From the NCBI RefSeq assembly GCF_000002875.2, contig NC_009410.2, positions 62,001 to 126,000 on the forward strand: a stretch of DNA of 64,000 nucleotides. Reading direction: 5' to 3'. Position 1 is the stretch's first letter. Each line of letters begins with the position of its first letter. This DNA is from Leishmania infantum JPCM5. Lineage: Eukaryota > Euglenozoa > Kinetoplastea > Trypanosomatida > Trypanosomatidae. The notes beneath the pieces are model-generated. The model did not search any database and was not told the origin of the DNA. It was given only the letters and a program-made list of their open reading frames with translations. A program made the position numbers and the translations under genes. Shown piece by piece: positions 41,129 to 51,389 of the stretch.

Positions 41129-41922
41129 TATCGTCGGTTTGGTGGTGTGCCAGTGTGTGAGCGCGTGTCTCTGCAGAGTCGCTTGGCGTGTATATCAGCC
41201 GATTAGTCTCGCGCTTCCTGCAGTTGCCGCGCGTCGAGTCGATGGCTGCGCTCCGTGGAACAACAAACAGCAAAGAGCGAGTCTGGCTCGGCGACTGGGC
41301 CAGCAGCAGCACAGACACACACGCGAGGGGGGAGGCGATGCAGCCGAGGGCGGGGCAGCGGAAAGGGGAGAGGGCGAAGGTTCAAAGAATGCACAGGAAG
41401 CGCAATGTCGCGGCGATGGCAACGCGGGCGGCAGAGAGAGGGGAGTGGGGTCGTGCGTATGTTTACGGCTCTGCGCGTGCGTGCGCATACGCGGAGAGGG
41501 AAGAAGCACGGAGGGAGGGGGGAGTCGGGCAGAGATGGAGAGGCAGAGGCATGGGCCACAAAAGTCGAAGCGCGACAGTGCTGGGGTGGCACCTGCTCGC
41601 GACAGGCAGCTGAAGTGGATGCCCAGCAGCCACGAGATGCCGTGGCGCCTAGAGCGGCGACGTGACGCATTAGCGGAGCACATGAGCCGATGGCGCACGC
41701 CTTGCCAAAGAAGGGAGGGAGAGGCGGGCACATGAGTGCTGCTGCGAGACAACTCGATAAGGAGGCACAACAAAACACCTACAGAGCACACACGCACACG
41801 CACACACCGCACATCAAGAGAGACTTACCCGCGGCACAGCACAGCGGAAAAAGAGATGTTCAACGTGAAAAGGTCACGCGCAGAGGCAGAGACAGAAGCA
41901 TAGGCACGTGTGGCCCACACGA
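41129..41922. other. Intergenic region (UTRs)
   Basis: About 0.8 kb between the RET2-like and IST1-like genes, with an A/G-rich plus-strand block at 41315-41400 (C/T-rich in RNA), candidate splice signal for the IST1-like gene. No gene seen. Confidence 0.55.
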
Positions 41923-43455
41923 CTAATCGAAGCGGTTATGGTGATGGTGGTGGTTCGACGTACCCCCGCGTCTGACACCGAGGATCGTCTTTTCGGGTGC
42001 ATTCGACGGCACGTAGCGCTCCATCGTGGCCGCCGCACGCGCGAACTCCTGCTTTACCTGGTTGAACTTAGCTGGATGCAGGTGGCGACCGAGGTTCAGT
42101 CCGCCGGCCCCGACGTCTTCGTACGGGTCTTCGATGCCGAGGAGGTAGCTGAATGTGCCCTGCTTGCTCTGCGGGAAGTTCCAGTTCAAGTCGGAGCGGA
42201 GTGAAAGCCGCGGGCGGCTGAGGCTGACAATGTTCTTCTCATAGTTGAAGTGAGCCGCGTAGTAGATGAAGAAGCCGTGCAAGAGCTTGCCGAGCTCGAC
42301 CGGGTCGCAGTCCCAAAGTGGGGAGAAGTCGGGGAAGCGCGGCATGTGGACTGGATGAGCTAGCGACCACGGGTCGATCCAGGCCAGCTGCCGAGTTGCC
42401 AAGAGGTAGTGAACAAACATGACCGTCACCGCGTAGGAGGTGAGCATGGCTGCCGTCCCCAGCCCCACGCCGGAGGCCTTGCCCCACGCCTTCGCGGCCA
42501 TGGCTGCGTGGCGAGTAGCTGGGGGGCCGTTGTGCAGATAGTGGCGGAGCAGGTAGCTGTTCTTGACGCCGTAAGCCACAAAAGAGATATCCCACTTGTA
42601 CATGAACATCTCCGGCACGTATCGGAGGTCCAGCATGTCGCGCGTGTAGTCCTCGCGCATGCCCTTGGTCATGATCACCCCATCTGGGAAGAAGCCGACA
42701 GCCTCGATGGCTTGCTCGCGCGACGTGCACTGCACCGCGCACCGGCAGCCATACGTCGTCCGCTCCACCCAGATGCCCTCGATATTTTCCCGCCCCATCT
42801 TTGTGGCGATGTATTCCAGGTCCTTGGAATCCAGATGGCGGTTGCGTATGTCCCACAGGGTCGTGCGCGACTTGCGGTCCTCCTCCTCCGTCAGCACGGT
42901 GTACCGCCCCCGCGCGACCTTGTCGTCGTTGACGTAGCGCAGTTTCACGACAGGGGTGCGAGCCTCCGTGAGGGCCAAGAGATTGTTGCGCAGAAACTGC
43001 GGCATGTAGCGCTTGACAACTGACCACAGCTTTTCCGTGCGCTTCGCCTGCACGGAGTGGTCGGGGTACGGGTCGTCGAAGACACAGGCAAGGTCGAGGT
43101 CGCTGCCCCACTCCATCTGCCCGTGCGTCACCAACGACCCGCAGCAGTAAATTTTCGCATCCGGCGTCCACTTGTCGGCAAGCATCTGCAGCTGCTGTTG
43201 GGCCCGAATGGCCGTGCGAAACATCTGCTCTGGGCCGATCCGCTTGCTGTTCTCCTCCAGCAGCGCGCGACCCCACTGCTCGTAGTGATCCTTCGAAGCA
43301 ACCAGGTGCGAGGCGTAGCTGACCCCCTCCGACGTCGACGAGGACGCTGCGCTCGGCGAAGATGCAGCGTCAGCCGAACTCGGCGCCGCCACCGCGCTCG
43401 AACGCAGCCCGCGCGTGACGGCCACGTAGAGGTACAGTGGAGTAGGGGCGTGCAT
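41923..43455 (-). CDS. RET2: Mitochondrial RNA-editing terminal uridylyltransferase (RET2-like)
   Basis: 510-aa nucleotidyltransferase. The catalytic core is intact: GSDLDL (G117-L122, metal-binding Asp119 and Asp121) and a third Asp at about 289 (KWDISF). Between them sits a roughly 110-residue middle domain (about 185-285), the arrangement known for RET2, the editosome TUTase that inserts uridines at guide-RNA-directed sites in mitochondrial pre-mRNA; the related enzyme MEAT1 lacks that domain. The C-terminal core has the nucleotide-base contact region ([22 protein letters not shown]). The N-terminal 45 residues ([20 protein letters not shown], then Ala/Ser-rich) fit a mitochondrial presequence. 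Odd: the last residues are [10 protein letters not shown], a natural five-His cluster. Start ATG at 43455. Confidence 0.88.
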   Translation of the reverse strand: MHAPTPLYLYVAVTRGLRSSAVAAPSSADAASSPSAASSSTSEGVSYASHLVASKDHYEQWGRALLEENSKRIGPEQMFRTAIRAQQQLQMLADKWTPDAKIYCCGSLVTHGQMEWGSDLDLACVFDDPYPDHSVQAKRTEKLWSVVKRYMPQFLRNNLLALTEARTPVVKLRYVNDDKVARGRYTVLTEEEDRKSRTTLWDIRNRHLDSKDLEYIATKMGRENIEGIWVERTTYGCRCAVQCTSREQAIEAVGFFPDGVIMTKGMREDYTRDMLDLRYVPEMFMYKWDISFVAYGVKNSYLLRHYLHNGPPATRHAAMAAKAWGKASGVGLGTAAMLTSYAVTVMFVHYLLATRQLAWIDPWSLAHPVHMPRFPDFSPLWDCDPVELGKLLHGFFIYYAAHFNYEKNIVSLSRPRLSLRSDLNWNFPQSKQGTFSYLLGIEDPYEDVGAGGLNLGRHLHPAKFNQVKQEFARAAATMERYVPSNAPEKTILGVRRGGTSNHHHHHNRFD

Positions 43456-43963
43456 AGCGACGGCCTATCACTACCTCCCAGAGGCTTCGCATGCGACCCG
43501 CGTATATGCGGTCACCTCCGTGCGAAGAAAGGTGCGTGCACGCCTGCGGCCGATAAATGAGAAGACCTCACGCAACACTGTTCCGTGCGGCAGTATGCAG
43601 GCTGCGAGAGACAAGTCCGTGGGGAAGAGAGCGGAGACGTTGGAGGGCCCAGCGGCATCAAAGGAGGTGAAGCAGCAAAGAGGGAGACGTTGCCTCGCAC
43701 ACATCGGGGCGCTTTTCCGTCCTCAGGCGTGCTGTGCATCCCGACCCATGTCGCTCTGAGCTCGTGTGCACATCTGCCATGGCAGAAACTGGAGCTGCCA
43801 AGGTCAAGAGCGTGGAACGAAAAGGTGAGGACGGATGTCGCGTGAACACATGTGGCTTACTGCAGCGACGAACGAAGACAGAGAAGGATGCGGACACCCA
43901 AGCACACAGACAGCAAGAACGGGTTCAAAATAAAGAGCGGCTGCCACTCTCACGCGCAGGCCT
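43456..43963. other. Intergenic region (UTRs)
   Basis: About 0.5 kb between the ALKBH8-like and RET2-like genes. A/G-rich plus-strand stretch at 43615-43690. No gene seen. Confidence 0.55.
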
Positions 43964-45655
43964 TTACGCACCGTCGCACAGGGCAGGATACGGGCACTCG
44001 GCTTTGGTGTGCCGCTGCGTCCGCCCGCGCCGCCATGTGAGGCTCATCCTATCCCCTCGACTGAAGGTAGGCAGTAGCTCGGACAGCGTGTCCGTCCTCT
44101 TTTCAGCGATACAGTGCGTCCAGCCGTAGCGGGCCTCCCCAGCTATGACGACGAGGGAGCGTGGGGCTAGGTAGACGCCGACAGGCGCAGCCACCTCTGC
44201 CGGTGCATCCCAGCGCGAAAACTCCATTACGGTGTACGAGCCAAGCGACACGATGAAAACTGCGTCGTCGAACGCGTTGTGCGCATCCACGTGGGCGGCA
44301 ATGCCGCACGCCCCTACCTCGCTGTAGTCGTAGTAGTTCACCGTCAGTTGGTCGCACTCGTGGTCGCCAGGGCGGAAGGGATAATCTCCGTCGATGCGCA
44401 CGCCCCCGGCAGCCATGTCATTCTGCAGCCGTGCGCGCATCCACACATAGAAAGACGGACGCGCGTTCGTCACGTCCCCCTCCGCCGTGAGCGCATTCAC
44501 TCCGTAGAGGAAGCGGCGGTTGAAGTGTGCCACGCGGCGGCGCGAGAGATATTCCATCTGTAGCCGCGGACGTCCGTGGTGCAGTTCGTGCCATATGGTC
44601 TTCTCCTCATCTGCCGTTACAAAGTCCTCCACAAGGAAGAGGCCGGGAACATCCGGCACAGCTTGTGATGTGCACGTACGTGCTGGCGGCGCTGCCCCGT
44701 TTGAGAGCGACTGGGTCGGCCGCGCCCTCGAGGAGCAGTCTTGTGAGCCTCGCTCCTCCTCGGCGGCAGCACACGACAGACTAGTCGAGGATGGAAGCAG
44801 CCGCTCAATTCCGACTACCGGCCGCTGCAACAAGTGGGCAACGCGCGAGCGCACGGCAGCGGCGTCACACGGCACCAAGTAGAGGAAGCCGCAGCCCTTC
44901 TTTGCAGAGGAAGAGGACGTCGAAGACGATGCCTCCTTCCACAGCGAGGCGTTCGGCGGCACTTGCAGCACCACCACCACCACCACGGATGCTTTGTCGG
45001 CTGCCGCGCCGTCAACAGCGGGGGAGGACGCGGGCGAGGTGTGCACCAGCGCCCCCGTTTGGGTGACCTCGTCGTCGCGGAGGTCCGCCCCACTGGGGCA
45101 GGAAGACGCTCCTTCGGCAGAGGCGGCAAAGTGCGCCAGCTCCGCCACAGCAACATGCATCACAGAGACACTATGGGACAAGGCCCTTGCCCCCGCACCA
45201 GCTCCTTCCACTGCATCGCGGGGCAACTGTAGAGGGACGCTGCACACGACAAAAGGCAGCGTGGAACTGTGCTGCAGCACGCCGTTCGACGGCAACGGCG
45301 TGGCAGACGCAGCAGTAGGAGAGGCGCAGGAGCATTTTTGCGGGGTAGCGGCCGCAGCGCAGCGCAGCAGTCCGTGTGCCTCCAGAGTCTGACGAAGGTC
45401 ATAAGGGGTGCAACCGGCATGGGTGCCGCCGTTTAACGCCACAAAGCCGGTGGCTTGCTCATGGGGCGGGAGGAGGCGCGCCGCGAGAGCGCCGAAGGCG
45501 TCTCCATCGTGCGCCTGGATCCCTGCTTCTGGTGCGACGATCCTGAAAAAGCGTGCCAGCCACTTCTTACACGAGATGTGCGTCTTCTTCATCTGCCGCG
45601 GAGGCAGCTTTAGGAGAGGGAGAAGGTGGTCGAGTGGATCGCCTGCGAGGGACAT
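43964..45655 (-). CDS. AlkB-family 2-oxoglutarate/Fe(II) dioxygenase, ALKBH8-like
   Basis: 563-aa protein with a C-terminal AlkB domain (about 335-545). Iron ligands are H455 and D457 (HVDAHNAFDD) and H514 (GEARYGWTH); the 2-oxoglutarate Arg is in RMSLTWRR (536 or 542). DQLTVNYYDY and SLGSYTVMEFS match ALKBH8 closely; in animals ALKBH8 hydroxylates wobble-uridine modifications in tRNA. No C-terminal methyltransferase domain of the animal type follows: the protein ends about 20 residues after the AlkB domain. The N-terminal 330 residues are poorly conserved in look, with Ala/Ser-rich linkers, a Val6 run and a Ser run; an RRM-like fold cannot be excluded. Probable RNA demodification or hydroxylation; nuclear or cytosolic. 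ATG at 45655. Confidence 0.9.
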   Translation of the reverse strand: MSLAGDPLDHLLPLLKLPPRQMKKTHISCKKWLARFFRIVAPEAGIQAHDGDAFGALAARLLPPHEQATGFVALNGGTHAGCTPYDLRQTLEAHGLLRCAAAATPQKCSCASPTAASATPLPSNGVLQHSSTLPFVVCSVPLQLPRDAVEGAGAGARALSHSVSVMHVAVAELAHFAASAEGASSCPSGADLRDDEVTQTGALVHTSPASSPAVDGAAADKASVVVVVVLQVPPNASLWKEASSSTSSSSAKKGCGFLYLVPCDAAAVRSRVAHLLQRPVVGIERLLPSSTSLSCAAAEEERGSQDCSSRARPTQSLSNGAAPPARTCTSQAVPDVPGLFLVEDFVTADEEKTIWHELHHGRPRLQMEYLSRRRVAHFNRRFLYGVNALTAEGDVTNARPSFYVWMRARLQNDMAAGGVRIDGDYPFRPGDHECDQLTVNYYDYSEVGACGIAAHVDAHNAFDDAVFIVSLGSYTVMEFSRWDAPAEVAAPVGVYLAPRSLVVIAGEARYGWTHCIAEKRTDTLSELLPTFSRGDRMSLTWRRGRTQRHTKAECPYPALCDGA

Positions 45656-46524
45656 GGCGGTGGAGACAATGAAGCGAAAAGAGGCAGCAGAAAATAAGGC
45701 TGGAAGAACTTCGAATTCGCGGCGCTATGCGCGTGCGCGAGTCGCGGTGGTAGTGCCGAGCTCACCCGTGTTTGATGACCTCCTCCCTGCTCAACGACAG
45801 ACAGAGACACTGGCACAGAGAGCAAGAGACACACAAGTAAGCCGTAAGTGTTAGGGAGAGGAGAAGTATGCGAAAGGAAAAAAAAGAGAGCGAAGCACAT
45901 GAAGTCGGTCTAAGCGTGTGTGCATCCGTGACTCAGCACGGGCACGTCATCACCACCGGCGCATGTTGCGCTGCGAACCTTCTGGATGCACACCAGAGAG
46001 AATAGCGGCGGTAGGGGAGCGAGTGTTCGAAGGTTGCAAGCTTGTCGTAGACTCCCCACCTCTTCACCCGCCTCCCGCAGTCTCTCTCACTGACGTGTGC
46101 ACTTTTGTGAGTGCAATGAGCTGAAGGCCACGCGTAGGAAGAGCACGCGGCAGACAGCTGCGCTGCCGTCGGGTCACAAGACAGAAACGCCCTCACCTCA
46201 CTTGGTTCGTGTTCTCCAGTGTGACATCACCCGTTGTGTGACAGGGGAACACAAAGGAGTGAGGGAGCAGAGCCGCCGGCGCCGGAAACGCGGGCTGACG
46301 GCACGCATACCGTAAAAGGCCGTCGAGGGTGGTTGCGGAGGGAGACGGCGTTGTTAGCGAGAGAGAAAGCACCGCGCATGCAAGAGGCTTGGCCGACGGG
46401 CTGACAACGGGAGGTGAAGAGTCGCGCATGCAGCACAAACACTTGCCGCACCTCAGCGTTGTCAATCGCCGTGGCTCACGCACTCTATCAAACGCACCGA
46501 GCCATTCCGTTGTGGTGCGCCCGG
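45656..46524. other. Intergenic region (UTRs)
   Basis: About 0.87 kb holding the 3'UTR of the CxxC mini-protein gene and the 5'UTR of the AlkB gene. The A/G-rich plus-strand block at 45853-45895 (C/T in RNA) is a candidate splice signal. No gene seen. Confidence 0.55.
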
Positions 46525-46827
46525 CTAGCGCCGCTGCCGCTGTTTCTTCTGGCAGGCCGGACAAACACACAGCTCGCAGTACCCGCAGTACCAGGAGCGC
46601 AGCTGCAGCACCACATCCGCCTGCCGCCCAATCGGAGTCTCGCAGAAGTGGCAGAGTGCCATTCCCTCGGACATGACAGAGGGGATGCGCTTGGCTATTT
46701 CGTAGGTGTTGGCGGCAAAGCGGCCCTGTCGCTTGCAGTAGGGACACTTCATGGGAGCACTCGTCGCCTGCTTCGCCTCCCTGTAGTAGTCCCGCCAGAC
46801 GTGGTGCTTACTAAGGTGGTCCGTCAT
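46525..46827 (-). CDS. Small zinc-ribbon-like protein with four CxxC motifs, 100 aa
   Basis: From the ATG at 46827 the protein begins MTDHLSKHHVWRDYYREA and carries CPYC, CHFC, CGYC and CPAC within about 65 residues, four Cys pairs able to bind two zinc ions in a ribbon or treble-clef arrangement. The C-terminus is strongly basic (KKQRQRR). The frame extends upstream to 47202, but that part is Ser/Pro-rich 5'UTR-like sequence and the chosen ATG follows it just before the conserved-looking part. No family recognised. The motif set and the basic tail suggest nucleic-acid or ribosome binding (inference). Flanked by the AlkB gene and the retroposon remnant. Confidence 0.75.
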   Translation of the reverse strand: MTDHLSKHHVWRDYYREAKQATSAPMKCPYCKRQGRFAANTYEIAKRIPSVMSEGMALCHFCETPIGRQADVVLQLRSWYCGYCELCVCPACQKKQRQRR

Positions 46828-47479
46828 CCTCGATAGGCTGTTGGAGGTGGTGTGGGGAGGAGGAGGGGAGGGGGGTCTGAAGGATGAGTACGAGGTGCGG
46901 GGGTGGAGACGGAGAGCACACCCTCGTCGTGATGATCGCCTTCCCTCGTCAAGCCACTGCTGCGCCCCCTCCCCCTGTTGGGTGTTGTCGTTGCCGCCCT
47001 CTTGTCTTGGCGTAGTGTTCTGTAAGTGCAGTGACGACGGCTCTTCGACGCTCCGCGCGCAAAGGTTAGGCCCCGGCGAAACAGCGGCAGGGAGGCAGAG
47101 AGATGCAGCGATGGAAGGAGTGCAGGTGAATCCAGTCGGGATGTAGGAGGGAGGAGGGGGGAGGGAGGGAGAGCTGGTGGTGCTACAAAAAATACTGAGC
47201 AAATCCTTTCTTACATGTTATTCGGCCACGAACAAGTCTACCCGCGTGCACGCATGACACAGCCACAGCTCGCCTGACTCTGCCACACTACGGCCTACCT
47301 CTGGTCCACTTGGATAAGCCATCCGCTGCTCAACCAAACCATGCGTCTAACGGGCTCCTATTGCCCTTGCTCGCCCGTTCCTCCAGTACGTGCTGCGACA
47401 TCGGCGCCAGACAGAGACTCGTGTGGACAGCATGCCTTGATCCAAAGCGAGCCGCATCCACGGGTCCTGCTCGAGGGCA

Positions 47480-48339
47480 AAAGCGGTGGCGCCTGTCTTG
47501 CGGGTAGCAGGGGGTTGTAGAGGGGCATGGCGAATAAGCTCAGGGGCGGAAGCTAGCGAGATTCAGGTCAGGACCCTCCGAGGCCCGGCACACTTGCCTG
47601 TCTGCCATGCTTCACCCTCTCCGTCTCTTCAGGTCGCGACATTCCACAATCGGCTCCCCGCAGGCTCGTCACATTCAGGTCTGGGGGGACTCGACGGTGC
47701 AGCTGGGGATGCCCTCGCCACACTTCCGGCATCTGCGCCTCATCAGCCCACCCGGGCACATCGAGGGCGTGCCGCATGCTTCGCGCACACGCACCTTGCG
47801 GCTCACGGGCATGATCCGCTTCGCGCCGTTCCCGCCCACCGCTCTTGCTCATCCGGCCTCTCCATGCACTGTATGCGTTCTGTACGAGACGTGCCGGCTG
47901 TGCATCACGGCGCGCGGGCTCTGTGCTCGCAGTTCTGCCCTGTGGGGCCCGCCTCAGCGCGGCGTCGTGGCCGGGAGAGGGGGCTCGCTGCCTTCACTTG
48001 CCGCCTCAGGCCATGTCGTAGAGGGGCGTGCCCAGCGGAAGGGACCCGCCGATGAGCATGTGCCGGCGCACAAAGAGCTCACAGCACGGCGCTCCGACGG
48101 AGCACGGGGGGTGGGGGCAGCGGTAGACACCCGGCGGGGAAGCCAATGCAGCGCGAGCGGGATGTGCGTGGCCAGGTCACTGCGTGCAAGATCATAGCGC
48201 GAAACAAGGTGTATCTGGAGAAACCCGCGAGTCTCGCGCAGCAGCATATCGGGCACAACACCCAGCCGGACCTCATCACAGCAAAACACAGGCGAGGGCG
48301 TGAGGGTACCGCAGTTCTAGCGGAGCAGTAGGCAGCACA
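47480..48339 (-). mobile_element. Probable continuation of the retroposon remnant (3' part)
   Basis: Downstream of the RNase H fossil the sequence keeps a coding-like, high-complexity texture unlike the surrounding low-complexity UTR, with no intact ORF. It includes GGGTGGGCTGATGAGGCGCAG, which resembles SIDER-type internal sequence. Boundaries are guesses; the end may lie anywhere between 47.3 and 47.6 kb. Confidence 0.3.
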
Positions 48340-48890
48340 TCACCTGCACCCGTTGTGGTCGCTGCCAGTCGGACGTCGTTGCAGGAATACAAAGTGCGGG
48401 CACCTGCCCGTGCGCGACCGGGCGAGCATGACCTCCTGTCGCCTCGTAAGCTCAGCACTCCGGTCCTTCGAATGTGGGACGGCTCCCGCATGCACCTCTT
48501 GTCCCAGCGTGCCGAGCCCTGTAGCGCGCAGTTTCGGGGGATGCCGGTCTGGCGTATGAGGCCGGTGGCCGACTTCGTGCTCCGTGCAGTGAGCGTCGGC
48601 GCCTCCGCCACTGCCGGTTTACGGGAGCCTGTCGACTTTGTCCTTGTGTTCCAACTCGCAATGGCCAGAAACCCACTGAAATGAGAGACGCACGCGGTGG
48701 ACCACAGTAGCGCCAGCGCGTGCGCCAAGACCTGTCGCACGATTCCGGCCTCCACCCTTCCAGGGGCCGTAGTGAGAGCGGCATGAGGAAGGAGACTGAG
48801 TCCGCGGCACCGGCAACCACGCCTGTTTGTGTGCATCTCGGCTCGACATGCTGTCCTCGCCGCAGCCTCTCGAGCAAGCCACCAAATGCT
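48340..48890 (-). mobile_element. Degenerate ingi/L1Tc-clade retroposon remnant (DIRE-like), RNase H and C-terminal part
   Basis: Minus-strand reading gives three fragments that together resemble the C-terminus of an ingi-clade non-LTR retroposon protein. Fragment 1 (about 48808-48707): ADSVSFLMPLS...RPL followed by a Trp/Arg helix, like the DSxSLLxAL step of RNase H. Fragment 2, shifted by one frame (48702-48622): LSFQWVSGHCELEHKDKVDR, like the RNase H WVPGHCGxExNxxADxLA end. An in-frame TAA follows; the same frame then continues to fragment 3 (48459-48343): LTRRQEVMLARSRTGRCPHF, like the arginine-rich segment before the terminal zinc finger. Frameshift and stops show it is dead. Homology is by eye. 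Confidence 0.6.
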
Positions 48891-49298
48891 AAGGAGGGAG
48901 AGAAGAGGCGGTGGGCACCCCCCCCCTCCACACACACACACAGAATCTCCACGACAGAGCACACGAGGCACAGGTCTTCATGAGGAGAGTGGGCTGGTCC
49001 GTGCACACACGGTCTCTCTCCTCCTTCGCGGCTCCTTCCCTCTGCCCAAGAGCCAGCCTATCACCTCACCGCCGTCCAAGAGCCATGTGAATGAGTGTGA
49101 GCGTGTGAGGCTTTCGTGGTGCTGTTGCGGCTTGCCGCTTATGACAGGTGTTTCGCTAAAACGAAGAAGCACGTGAGCTGCTCTTCGCTTCTTAGATGCG
49201 CACAGCTGGCAGAGCAGCGAAGAGACCCAAATGCCAAAACCAAGTGGAGGTGGAAAGATGAGGGTGGGGTAGGGAGAGTGTCGCACTCTTCTCGGCAA

Positions 49299-51389
49299 TC
49301 AGACACGGCGGTGTCGCCGCGGCCGAGCAGTACTGCCGTCGCCGTCATCGAAGTCATCCTCGGTGCCGACTTCTTCGCCATGCATCAAGGACTTCCCCAT
49401 CGCATCGTCGTACTCCCAGGGGCGAGCCCGCTTCCACCAGCTTGCAAAGTAGGCTTGGCGCTGAACCGATGCCTCCTCAGGGGTGTCTGCCACGTACAAC
49501 CAGCCATCCTCGCCACCCTCCGGTACTCCACCCGTACCGCTTCCTTCACTGTGCATCCTCCATGCACCATCGGTAGGCGTAGCCGCCTGCTCTACAGTGG
49601 TCTCGTTCGCCTTGGTATCGCCTCCATCCGCCTCTCCCGCCTTGCTTGCCTCGGCCCCCGGTGATTCGGCGGCGGCCGCGGAGGAGGCAGCTAGCCGCCC
49701 TTTCCTATTGCTGATCTCACGCAGCGCTTTGCAGGCCGGGTCGAGCTGGATAGGCCGCACATTCCAGTTATGGACTCGCAGTAGCCGCAAGAACACCGTC
49801 ATTTCGCTGCTGGCCGGCCACGGAATGCGAGTGGGAAGCACAGGCTTGTACTCCTTCATGTCGGCGAGATGCGCGTCCTCGACGGCAGTGTGCGGCCGGC
49901 TCGCCGCCCGTGCACGATCGCGCGCCGCGAGGATGTCGTCCAGGGGCGGCATCGCATTCAGATCCACGTCCACGATGTCCGCCGCAATCTTGTGGAACGC
50001 AAACACCTCGGCCGCCTCACTAACCGCGCCGCCCCACGCGTCCTGCACCCTTCTGAGGCGTCCACGCTGGTGTGCATTGCCGGCGCCGCCAATGGAACGG
50101 TCGTACCCATGATAGGTGGACTGAGCAAGGTACAGGTACGGCCCCGGCGCCAGCGGGGTCGTGACACGACGCTCAGGCGAGAATGCGTCTTCGAGGATGG
50201 ACTCGCGAGCGCCGCGGCACACCGCCAGCACCGACCCGATGATCTTGCGTATCATGTTGAGCAGAAAGGAGCAGCCCTCAATTTGGAAGAAGAGGAACGG
50301 CAGCGCTGTCGTGTTCGGTGACAAGCATGTGGCGGGGGTGGTGCTGGTGCCGGTAGGAGCCGTCGTCGTCGAGGCCGCGAAGCTGCCGCCGTCCGTGTCC
50401 TCCGGCGAAGTGGACATTCGTGGCGGGTACCTGAGAAGATTCATGTCGTACTCCGTCCTGCTCTCGCCGTGCACCGGAACTGGCGCCTCGTCAGCAGCTC
50501 TGCCCTTGGTCGAGCAGGGGAAGAAGAACAACCGCGGGCACACTTCGCTGCGGTAGATGGCGCGCAGTGCCTCGTCCGTCGTTGGCTGGATAACCTTCGC
50601 GCTTACACCAGAACGGTTTGAGTCGATGTCGACGGAGAAGTTGTGGTATCGGCGCGAGCCTGTGAAGTGAGAGCGCAGCACCTGGTTGCACCGATCCGCG
50701 TTCGCCTTCAGGTCGCGCAGCCACGACGACGCCGACACCTGCGCATCGGCCGGAGGCGCGACTGCATTCATCTTCTCTAGGTCGACGTACGGGATACTGT
50801 ACTGGGTTCGTTGCGCCGCGGCCGCCTCCTCCGCCAGCGCTTGCACGTGAGCGAGGCAGCCAGGGTAGTACTTGTCGACCGCGGTCCATGTGTCACACGG
50901 GGGCAAGAGAGCGTAGAGCGGCAGCATATAGCGGTACACGCGCCGGTTGCAGCAGTGGCGCGGGATAAAGCTGCCGGAGAGCTGCATGACGTTCGCGACG
51001 CGAACCGTGGACGGGAGCTGCCTGTTAAGCTTCTCACAGATGCCCTCAGCCTGCCCCATCTCCTCAAACACCTCCTTGGGAACGAAGAGGGAGACCATGT
51101 TTCGAATAGCGTGAACGCCGCGATCAGTGCGGCAAGAGCGCGCAAAGTGGTGATGCTCGCCAGCAGGCCTTCCGCGGACCACGTCCGCGACGATGCCGGC
51201 ATCCTTCAGTGCTTGGATTAGCACGCCCTCAACTGTGTGGCACGTCGGTGCGTGGGCCTGGATCTGCAGCCCACGAAATCCGCTGCCGCTGTACAGGACG
51301 CACAGCCCAATGTGGACGTGATTCTTTGGCGCCTTTCCGACCATCATGCGACGCGGGTCGGGTCGTCGCCGAGCCGTCTTGTCCCTCAT
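49299..51389 (-). CDS. TruA/Pus1-family tRNA pseudouridine synthase
   Basis: 696-aa protein. The catalytic Asp89 lies in SCRTDRGVHA, the TruA/Pus1 family signature. Other family elements: GLCVLYSGSGFRGLQIQ at the N-terminus of the catalytic fold, RHCCNRRVYRYMLPL, TGSRRYHNFS, and SFLLNMIRKIIGSVLAV in the C-terminal half. These enzymes isomerise uridine to pseudouridine in tRNAs and other RNAs. Eukaryotic Pus1-type enzymes are nuclear or mitochondrial; no clear targeting peptide is seen, and the basic N-terminus MRDKTARRRPDPRRMM could be a nuclear signal. Insertions rich in Ser/Thr/Gly (around 330-370 and 580-640) enlarge the protein. Alternative start at Met15/16. The last residues are RPRRHRRV. 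Confidence 0.93.
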   Translation of the reverse strand: MRDKTARRRPDPRRMMVGKAPKNHVHIGLCVLYSGSGFRGLQIQAHAPTCHTVEGVLIQALKDAGIVADVVRGRPAGEHHHFARSCRTDRGVHAIRNMVSLFVPKEVFEEMGQAEGICEKLNRQLPSTVRVANVMQLSGSFIPRHCCNRRVYRYMLPLYALLPPCDTWTAVDKYYPGCLAHVQALAEEAAAAQRTQYSIPYVDLEKMNAVAPPADAQVSASSWLRDLKANADRCNQVLRSHFTGSRRYHNFSVDIDSNRSGVSAKVIQPTTDEALRAIYRSEVCPRLFFFPCSTKGRAADEAPVPVHGESRTEYDMNLLRYPPRMSTSPEDTDGGSFAASTTTAPTGTSTTPATCLSPNTTALPFLFFQIEGCSFLLNMIRKIIGSVLAVCRGARESILEDAFSPERRVTTPLAPGPYLYLAQSTYHGYDRSIGGAGNAHQRGRLRRVQDAWGGAVSEAAEVFAFHKIAADIVDVDLNAMPPLDDILAARDRARAASRPHTAVEDAHLADMKEYKPVLPTRIPWPASSEMTVFLRLLRVHNWNVRPIQLDPACKALREISNRKGRLAASSAAAAESPGAEASKAGEADGGDTKANETTVEQAATPTDGAWRMHSEGSGTGGVPEGGEDGWLYVADTPEEASVQRQAYFASWWKRARPWEYDDAMGKSLMHGEEVGTEDDFDDGDGSTARPRRHRRV

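Larger units (their letters stand above)
46828..49298. other. Long intergenic region with retroposon fossil
   Basis: About 2.5 kb: 5'UTR of the CxxC gene near 46828-47160 (C/T-rich in RNA), then a long 3'UTR for the pseudouridine synthase gene which contains RNase H-like retroposon remnants (separate entry). Poly-purine/C-run at 48890-48935. Confidence 0.6.

Noticed and set aside
47486..48197. Two overlapping plus-strand ORFs (189 and 196 codons)
   Set aside because: They lie antisense to the retroposon remnant; no protein-family features.
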